Part shown: piece by piece, positions 56,210-64,000 of the stretch
Layout of the letters: each line of letters starts with the position of its first letter
How positions within the stretch are numbered: position 1 is the first letter of the stretch
Assembly (NCBI GenBank): GCA_038501625.1
Contig: JAZAYU010000018.1
Location: 9,378,397-9,442,396 of the forward strand
DNA: 64,000 nucleotides
Source: Corbicula japonica
Taxonomy: Eukaryota; Mollusca; Bivalvia; Venerida; Cyrenidae
Reading direction: 5' to 3'
Notes under the pieces: model-generated
Databases searched by the model: none
The model's input: only the letters and a program-made list of their open reading frames with translations
What the model was told of the DNA's origin: nothing
Position numbers and translations under genes: made by a program

Positions 56210-57748
56210 TCTCAAGGGAAGACCTTTGTGATAGTCAATCTTTCGGCGGAAAACAAGACATTGATTCCTTTGCTAAAGTTCCATTTGACCCTTTACTCCA
56301 TGGGATATGTAGTACGTTGTTTTTGCTGTGCACTGTTTGCTATTATTACATTTATTAGAATATTTCTGAAAACAAGTGACCATTGTATATTCCGATCAAA
56401 TGACATGGATGTTCCAGCTGACGATGATCTACATTGGTCGAACATTGAGTAGAGGGTTTATCATCAGCTTAAAATATCAGTATTTAAATAACTTGCTTTG
56501 CCTCAGAATTTGTATGTCACGCCTACCTGCGTATGTATTTATAATCGTGAACCTTCAGTTTCGAAACTATTACTTTTAAAAAACCTCAGACTATGTTTAT
56601 CAAATCCAAAACATTTTGGGACGACATTAATTATCGCTTGTTGTAAATTGTAGTTCTCAGAGCGACCTGGGTGTTAACTAATGAAATAAGGTAGATCCAA
56701 TTGTTTCGTGTCGCCGCAGTATATAAAGGCACCGAGGCCCTTATATTTCATAACGTATCACATATCTCTGTACGAAGCACTTTTAATACGTGTTTTTACA
56801 TCAAGCCGTTGTTCTTTAATCCGAAAAATAAACTAAAAGCAGCTTTTAAAAATCGCCATAACTGATACACATAGATCACTAGAAACATACAAATGATTGA
56901 GTTAACATGTTCAATAAATGATACAGTCTGGGTCGAAGCTACATGCATGTTTGGGCTAATGTTTTGATCAGCTATGGTATTATTATTATTGTTAGAGTAA
57001 AAATGATATGTTTTATCATCGCTAGCATGAGAATACCTCTCAAAACCTGTTTGACCATAAACATTTACGCTGATTTTATAACAGTACACAGTGCAAACGG
57101 TACTTTGTGTGAGTGATTTAAGCGATTTTTTAAAAAGTATATTGCATAACAAAGGTAATAACGTCTTTCAAAAAAAATTCTACGAGAATCGCCTGTTGAA
57201 CAGTCATGTATTTGTCGATTTGGATTTCTCATTACAATACATACGAAATCTCCTAATTTTTGAAGTGTTTACTATGTTTTTGTGATCAGTGCGCTATATC
57301 CGGTAGATGATACAATCGGTTTAAATACAGTGATATTTGGATAGTCACCTATCATGAAATACAAAATAAACGTTGTCTTACCGTATTCTTAATCACTTTA
57401 TTTGTTTTTCATATATCGTTCTTTCGCTTGTACAGATCCACATGTTAAAAGATAACAAACACACTATTTAAACAGGTACAACGCAAAAGGATCATAATGT
57501 CATATCGGATTACACGTTAAGGTAGCTCTAATTTGTCAGCCGTATTATTTTGTAAATTATTAGATTTTAAAATGAAATGAAAAGGAAACTTGTTTTCACC
57601 CGTGTAAGATAGAAATATATTTCACCGAGTGAGCTCCAGAATTCGTATTTTCACGAGTGGCGAAGCCACGAAAATGAAAAAGCCATTAAAATGTTATCTA
57701 TGTTATCTATGTCTATTGCTAAACTGCGAGCTTTTATTGAAAAAACAT

Positions 57749-57750
<2 letters not shown>
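56210..57750. other. no gene seen
   Basis: AT-rich. A phrase GTTTTCACCCGTGTAAGAT near 57593 resembles part of the foldback element and CACGAGTGGCGAAGCCACG (57653) is a small palindrome. Confidence 0.35.
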
Positions 57751-57788
<38 letters not shown>

Positions 57789-57789
57789 A
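57751..57789. repeat. (ATC)n microsatellite
   Basis: About twelve ATC/CAT units. Confidence 0.9.
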
Positions 57790-58541
57790 CAACACCATCA
57801 TATTTTAATAATATATTGATCAATGCAAAGATGGCATTACAATTTTTAATATTTATCATGTGTTCCCACAAGATTAACAATTTTTCAGTCAAAGTCAATA
57901 AATTTAAATTGCCATGTTCTAGCCATGTTTACTTCTAGTCTTTAAATATGATGATGATTTAAAATAACACCCTTTAATTAAATTAAATTAAGTTTTCCAG
58001 ACATCGGGTCGATTACTTAAAATGATCAATCGATTGATTATCAGTAACATCAGTTAATTTAATCGATTCTTAATTGCTTATTGACTTTCAAATCGTTTAC
58101 TGATTAATAAACACATACTTGTCTATAAACAGACATAAATTACAAATTAAAATATTGCTTTTAATAAAATGTTAATTTAAAAATAGTTAATTATGTGTTA
58201 TTTTTGTTAGAACAAAAATAGTTGGTAAAATTTCACTTTGAACATAATGCTGTCGTCTTACTGCATTTGCAAATCAACAGGTAGTTTGCATTTGCTTTGT
58301 AACAATTATCCCATGTAAAGACGAATTCTGCGACAAAAGAACGTCTTCCGTGTGGTCGATAAGCTGTGAGTAAAACATGGCCATATTTGAAATACGTGTC
58401 ATATTTGCAACACATGTCAACAATTTCAGATTCAAAGAATAACATGTCACCGTGTTTTTTAAAGGTGAGCTTTCAGACAAACAAAAGTTTAAAATCATTG
58501 TTGACCTTTCACCAAGACAACTTGTAATTCTGTGTTGAAAT
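57790..58541. other. no gene seen
   Basis: AT-rich, nothing recognised. Confidence 0.4.
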
Positions 58542-58793
58542 GAGAACTTCTTTGGGTAAGTGTGAGGTTGATGCACCATAGAACCTGGTTTAAACCCCCA
58601 GTGGCAATTTGATTTGCCACTGACCGTTCGAAGGCGGTATCCCCTCGGGTTCTCATTTTTGTTAATTGTTTGTGGTGTCTTTTTTGAAACTGATAATTTT
58701 ATTAACCATGCTCTTTCTCTCTTCTTCTTCTTCTTGACTGTGTGGGGAAGCTGTTTTTCTGAATGTGGCAGTTCCGGATATGCATATTTATCT
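58542..58793 (+). mobile_element. SINE-like element, copy 2
   Basis: GAGAACTTCTTTGGGTAAGTG, box-B-like GGTTTAAACCCCC, CCCCTCGGGTTCTC, then tail GACTGTGTGGGGAAGCTG and GGATATGCATATTT. Collinear with 16341-16585. Confidence 0.7.
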
Positions 58794-59154
58794 TTTTGTT
58801 AAAAAATTAAAGTATGAACTTTATATAATATGTTTTTTTAAATGATGTTCGCACAGTATGATAATTAAAGTTTTAGCACTTCTATTCGCTGTTAATTTGT
58901 GAATGGTATATCATTGCAAAATAAACTTGATACGTATGACTTTATTAATCAATTATAAGATTATAAATAAAAACTGAAAACATAATCACTTACCATTATA
59001 CAAATGTAAAAAAAGAAAATACTGACAAAATCAAAAATACTAATTAAAAATATTAAATTATAATAATTTACCTTAGGTTCTACGGACATGTAAAAATGTA
59101 AAATCCAGATAAAAACGCGGAAATCCTAACATATCCGTAAAAAATAACAGTGGG

Positions 59155-59300
59155 GGCTATTTAACCAAACTGGGGTCTATATGAATATTTGTTTCCTTGT
59201 GGGGTGTTTTGACCAAAAGTGCGGGGGCTATTTGACCAAAATTGGGACGTTTCGACTTGGAGGATATTTGACTTGGTTCCGAATAAACACGTTTATCCAA
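59155..59300. repeat. repeated GGGGGCTATTTGACCAAA phrase
   Basis: GGGGCTATTTAACCAAACTGG and GGGGGCTATTTGACCAAAATTG occur here; the inverted AGTCAAAACGTCC and GGGTCAAATATC forms lie near 13780-13985. Probably ends of one unrecognised repeat family. Confidence 0.4.
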
Positions 59301-59534
59301 GTAGCTCAGTAAAAACTGCGTTAATTAATTACGTCTTTGTGAGAGTCTACAGAGTTAATGTCACCTGGAAAAAAACCTACACTTTTTGGTCAAAACATCC
59401 TCAAATTTGGTCAAACGCAAACGGTTTGCACTCAGACCAGACATGGAGCGGATTTTGTGTAAGTAATTTATTAAATTAGCATTATTTGCCGAAATTGTAA
59501 ATTAAATTAAATGTAATTGCATTAATTTATATGT

Positions 59535-59745
59535 CTCCTCCTGCATATAGTCAGTACTGTAATCAGTAAAAATAACCCGTTACCGATGTCATGCAGTGAT
59601 GTTTACGTATATCAGGGCTATCCGATCAACCTTTTGTGGGGGGGGGGGGGTTGTCCCGGGTAGCTCAGTTGGTTGCGTCGCACGAATTTCAGGGCTAGGC
59701 GCTGTCGCCGTGACGGTGCGTGTTCGCTCCCAGCTAGAGGCACTA
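59535..59745 (+). repeat. dispersed repeat with 3' tRNA-like module, copy 3
   Basis: GTCAGTACTGTAATCAGTAA, CCCGTTACCGATGTCATGC, ATCAGGGCTATCCGATC, a G13 run (59638-59650), then GGGTAGCTCAGTTGG and GTTCGCTCCCAGC. Good box A and box B. The G run replaces the GGGG of other copies. Confidence 0.72.
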
Positions 59746-60632
59746 TCATTGTGTACTTGTTGACAGAGCTATATAGATTACTGGCAGTTTATTTGTTGTA
59801 AATTGAGCATTAAGAACTCATGACTTAATATAGAACATTACAGAACATATCTTATATTACACCCTGTTTGTGTTCTACAACATGGGGATATAGAATAAAT
59901 GACAACGAACAAAGCATAAGTAATAACAAAATAGTGTTCAAACTTTAAAACATTCTGATGCAAAAGCTTTACACTATAGTCTATATCTTGTTGTTACTGA
60001 TAGTCAACACATACCAAACTACTAAATAGTTATATTTATATTTTTCTTTTGCTATAAATTAGTTATTTAATAATTATTTACTTATAACATACTTAATCTT
60101 AAGAGCATCTTAGCCTTAAAAAGTTACTATTCATAATATTATATTATATATTTTTATATTCAATGAATCACTTATAGTGACAAAATCGAATAGTGAAACA
60201 ATCGTATTAATGATCAATAACGCTAAGCACTACATATAACTCCATTTTCGCAATTATACGTAATGCCTTAAATTTAATAAAAAATAATGTTAGATTTGTT
60301 GAATTATTGGAAAAAGTAATGCATTATTAGTGCATAAGTATAAAAAAATTAACGATTGGGTGCCTTCGCTTTATTTATGTTATTGACATTTACTGTCGTC
60401 ACTAAACATTCAAAGCCGTCCTAGGGTTTGAGTAATCATAAATCACATCGATTTGCTGGAATTTGTTTATCTTGGTATCTGTGACAGTTAGCAGTTTAAT
60501 TTTATGAGTTGATTCACGTTTGTTGCTACATACTTATTCATTTTAAATCGATTGTGAACCAAGTTTTTCTAACTTATTGCTTCCTGGATTGAAATATGTA
60601 CTCGCGGCGAATGTAGAATTGCGGAAGAAAGT
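59746..60632. other. no gene seen
   Basis: AT-rich, nothing recognised. Confidence 0.4.
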
Positions 60633-60707
60633 TATCCCTGGTAGGATTCGAACCTACAGATTCCGGATCTGGAGTCTGACGCTTTACCCATAGAGCACTC
60701 TTCCTGC
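60633..60707 (-). tRNA. tRNA-like pseudogene (Trp-type anticodon region)
   Basis: On the minus strand: box A-like GTGCTCTATGGGTAAAGC, anticodon region CAGACTCCAGATCCGG with a CTCCAGA loop (CCA, Trp), and a sound T arm GTAGG-TTCGAAT-CCTAC. The acceptor halves GCAGGAAG and CAGGGATA do not pair and the anticodon stem is imperfect, so it is unlikely to be functional. Confidence 0.45.
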
Positions 60708-60759
60708 ACGGATCGCTGTAACTCTGGATCATTTTTTTCAGTATATAGTTACATTTATA

Positions 60760-61846
60760 CTAGGGATCAAAAAGTTCATGTAAAGTTTCGTTATCCCTAT
60801 GCTCGGACGACTGTTGCAGAATCTCACGCAACATAAGTTTATGATGATAGTCTTTCATATGTCGGCAAAACAATATCATGTCAGATAATTGATCCATTCT
60901 TTCAAAAACCGGTGTAGTTCCCATGCTGACAACATGTAGGAGGCATAACACAAGGTTTCTATAGATTACATCGACTCTCTCTACGTCTTTTAAAGGCTGA
61001 TTCCTACCTGAAACATATGACTGGAAAACAATTATTATTGTTTGTAATATTTACAAAAGACTTTGTAGCTCTAGATTTGTTGTTATGTTTGGCTTTATCT
61101 AAGACTTACACGATCAGAATTGAGCTTTTGATAACATTAGACAAAATCAAGCTAATTTAATTAAATCGATTATTGTGCTTCTTAATAACCAACGTAAAAA
61201 TAGTTATGAGCTATCGCCGTACGGTACGGTTTCGGGGTATATATAGTCAGTACTGCTATCAGTAAATAATCGGTAACCGGTGTCATGTGATGATGACTAC
61301 GTTTGGGGTTGTCCCGGATAGCCCATTCAGTAGCTAAAACAGGGCTGAATGTTATAAAACTGAGATTGGAAACAAGTCTCAAATCTCAAGCATCTGATTG
61401 GCTGAAATGGTGACTGATCGTCATTTCAGCCAATCAGATGCTAGAGATTTAAGACTGGTTCGATGCTCGGTTTTATAACGTTGGGCACAGATCTTCTGTC
61501 GCCGTACTCTACGAGTTTGATTCCCATTGTGGGCAATACCTCATTGTCACCATCATTTATTTCGCTATTTTCTCAGAAATTCGAAAGAAGCTTTACCAGC
61601 AACAACTTTAAGATAAATTACCTGCTGACATTAAAAGGATAGCTTGAAAAAGAGCCTCCTCTCTTGCAGTGATGTTAAGTTGGTTTCCTTTTGTTTCGCC
61701 TAATATCATTTGATCTCGCGTGCTCTCCGTAAAGACGTCACAAATTTCTTCAAAGCCAATATGCAATCCAGGCAGAAACGTCACCATCTGTGTTTCTGAA
61801 TTAATGCATCTACATACATGCGGTCTTATATTGGCGAGGTTTGCAT
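60760..61846 (-). CDS. nuclear receptor-like paralogue, last two exons (partial)
   Basis: Exons 61622-61846 (225 nt) and 60760-61007 (248 nt) have the same lengths, phases and splice sites as exons 4 and 5 of the receptor at 30368-38658. Conserved text includes NLANIRPHVCRCINS, GLHIGFEEICDVF, NITAREEALFQAILLMSAG, LHVVSMG, MLREILQQSS and AF-2 LHELFDP followed by TAG. Residues differ throughout but the frame is intact, so it looks like a real second gene. The exon with the LBD signature and anything N-terminal must lie beyond 64000; none was found between 61850 and the edge. Unlike the first gene, no 85-bp array follows the stop codon. Confidence 0.8.
61214..61545 (+). repeat. tRNA-like repeat, copy 4, split by palindrome
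   Basis: The left part has CAGTACTGCTATCAGTAAAT, GGTAACCGGTGTCATG and GGGTTGTCCCGGATAGC. The right part (61481-61545) has GGGCACAGATC, CTGTCGCCGTACTC and GAGTTTGATTCCC. The palindrome at 61350-61480 interrupts the tRNA-like module. It lies in the paralogue's last intron. Confidence 0.65.
61350..61480. repeat. 132-bp palindromic element, copy 3
   Basis: GTTATAAAACTGAGATTGG arm and its inverse around TGACTGATCGTCA. More diverged than copies 1 and 2. Confidence 0.8.
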
Positions 61847-61939
61847 CTGAAGAAAACAAAAGAAAGAGAGTCGCTTTCTCGGATTAGCTAATACACTGTC
61901 AAGTGTGAACGTACAGAAAACGGCCATATGTCGCGACAT

Positions 61940-62130
61940 TTCAGATATGTTATGAAATTTGGTCATTACAGTGTTTTGAAATAACTTTTAATTGTCTTTT
62001 ATTTTCTTGTTACTAAGTCTACAGATGATTTTGTTACACAGTTTGCTAAAAATGTTATTTTTACACCGAAATGCCTAATAAGAGATGCCGTCAGCTCACC
62101 TTTATGACGTCTATTCAAGGATTAATGTCA
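61940..62130. mobile_element. GGGGCGCG-type MITE fragment
   Basis: TATGAAATTTGGTCATTACA, TTGTTACACAGTTTGC, TTTTTACACCGAAATGCCT and ATGACGTCTATTCAAGG follow the family interior; the ends are lost. Confidence 0.5.
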
Positions 62131-64000
62131 ACGTTTCGAAGACCCCTTTTCCAATAACTTTTTTTTCAGCCTGTAACTTGTTTACTGCCTGGCATAATAA
62201 GGCATTTCAAACAAGCGGACCAATATCTAGATCTATATCACTTCTCGGCCCGGGGCCGAAAAGTCATATAGATATAAAGCCCGCATTTTAAAGCCCTAGC
62301 CCTAAAGTTAAGTAAGAATATACCATTGAAAAATCATATTTGTCCATATGGACTCCAATATATAAACTTTCTAACAGAACATAAAAGGTCCGATCGAATT
62401 CTTTCTTATAGACGGGATTTTCAATGATATTGTTAAATTATCGTTAACGAACTTTTAAGAAGCTAAATATAATGGAGCTATATTTAGCACCGTCGAAGAG
62501 ACCACTTCATGCGCGATCTCGATTTCAGTGACGTTTCGGAAATCCTACTTTCTCTTATACGCGCGTACCATTTATTTTAGTAAATTTAAAGTTTATTAAC
62601 CCGAACTAATGCTGCAATTTTGTACCTATAGTTCCAAATACGAGGGATGATCCAAAATAACGTAGACTTTTGTTATGGTTTTTATATTATTCAAAATACC
62701 ACAAATTAAATTACACAAGCGTTAATCGGAATATGTCCAGCATATTTTTACTAAATATCAGCAAAATACAACATCACGTAAAAAAGCTATGAACAATTAA
62801 AATCATACACTAAGCGCTATCCGGCGCACGTCAAATTAGATCTCTCAACGTCAACGACGTTAATTCATACGCGCAGCATTAGCGAGGCGGCATATGATCA
62901 AAGTGTTTTAATTGAATAGACCCCGTCACGGAATGCGATGCCGGGAAACCCATTGGACGTAGGCAGTGTTTCATTACTGATCAAAGTCTTGCCAGTGGTT
63001 ATGAGACGATCAAGAAATTGGTCTTACTGTACCGCCGAAGAAATGACCGGGAATGCAATACCCAGAGAATCGCGGTTCTTTAACAACGAGCGTGTATCTA
63101 TAAAAATAATTAATTACAAATTTGTGTTTGTTATAATATAACGAGTCTTTGCATTGTATAAACAGTCTATGTAGCTGTATACTCAAGTGTAATTAAAATA
63201 AATAACTTAGCTATTATTTGTTGATAATTTATGACTTCAAATACCAAACTAAAACATTAAAAAAACACATTTGTTAATGAATTATTAACATAACTTTAAA
63301 AATGTATTTTTTTCGGCAATATCCGTTGCACGGTTCCTCATCCAGTCTAGAATAGCTTAATAAGGGCCACACTAGTTAGACTTTTGTCCGCTTCAATTGC
63401 CTTCCGGCTTGACGTCACTGCCGTAACGCCGATTTTTTTTTTCTTTTTACCTTACCCCGAGGCCTATTAAATGGCTCTCCTGATCGTAAAAAGACCACTG
63501 TTACCACTTAAAAATTAGAGCTCGGCGTATGGAGGTTTTCATTTGCGTCTGCTAAATTATTTTAGCTTTTCAGGAGATGATTTTCAAAGATCAAGACAGA
63601 ATTTTACAATAGCGCGTATTTCCGGGCGATCTGAAGACGACATTTCTGACGTTTTCACGTTGGTGATAGCTCTCTTAAATATTGACTGTTTTTAATACGC
63701 AAAGTCCGAATGACGTAAAATTATGGCATGACATCACTCGTATACCGCGCTTTGATAGTGCGAAGTTTGACTTTTTTCCGCTAGTAGTTTTGTTTATATT
63801 GACAGGTATTTACTTTATAAAGTACACTGGCAATGACGTGCGCCGCCTGCGTGTTACCATGGTTATTGAAATACGCGACGCGCTTTTGAAATCATTTAAA
63901 TATATGAATATTTTAGCTCAGTTTGTTACGTTTGTGTTCTGATTGAATTTAGTATATAATTTATTGCGAACGTGTTTCAAATTAATATGCAATGACAAAA
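62131..64000. other. no gene seen
   Basis: No exon of the receptor paralogue or any other gene was recognised. A small palindrome around CTTCTCGGCCCGGGGCCGAAAAG (62241-62263) is the only local structure. Confidence 0.4.

Overview
The window looks like a piece of a metazoan nuclear genome, most likely a marine bivalve mollusc. It is AT-rich and intron-rich, with few coding exons and a very dense population of MITEs, foldback elements, tRNA-derived SINEs and satellites. The mollusc assignment is an inference from gene structure and repeat style; no mitochondrial or rRNA marker is present. No bacterial operon, CRISPR array or prophage is visible. Almost all short open frames are chance frames or translations of repeats.

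Four host gene loci can be supported, all on the minus strand. (1) 5864-8535: the 5' half of an MPND-like gene (RAMA domain followed by a linker); its MPN/JAMM part would lie off the left edge. (2) 30368-38658: a complete-looking five-exon gene whose exons join in frame to 2061 nt (686 residues). It carries a nuclear-receptor ligand-binding domain with a perfect signature and AF-2 helix, but the 431-residue first exon has no zinc-finger DNA-binding domain. (3) 60760-61846: the last two exons of a paralogue of that receptor, cut by the right edge. (4) 53397-56137: a five-exon member of a large invertebrate family of unknown, possibly transposon-related function, apparently missing one internal exon. 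Fragments of other coding sequence are a BED zinc finger (11059-11238), a decayed Tc1-like transposase (21235-22420) and a C2H2 finger relic (765-962).

Layout. 1-8.6 kb: MPND exons whose introns hold nested MITEs, a foldback element and a 169-bp tandem array. 8.6-16.8 kb: mostly non-coding, with MITEs, GTTGGCCCAAC-type repeats and a SINE. 16.8-24 kb: several copies of a MITE with GGGGCGCGTCACGGG ends, a segmental duplication and the Tc1 relic. 24.07-29.15 kb: a 5-kb array of about 96 units of 53 bp that appears to derive from the end of that MITE. 29.7-30.4 kb: an array of exact 85-bp period whose ninth unit is the 3' end of the receptor's last exon. 30.4-38.7 kb: receptor gene. 39-46 kb: inverted repeat, minisatellites and mollusc-type tandem repeats. 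46.2-47.8 kb: hAT-like element carrying a second foldback copy. 48-53 kb: sparse. 53.4-56.1 kb: unknown-family gene. 57-64 kb: SINEs, a tRNA-like sequence and the receptor paralogue.

The most notable themes are the DBD-less receptor with its repeated AF-2/stop-codon tail, satellites born from pieces of other elements (MITE end, SINE tail, coding exon), and a dispersed repeat whose tRNA-like module sits at its 3' end.
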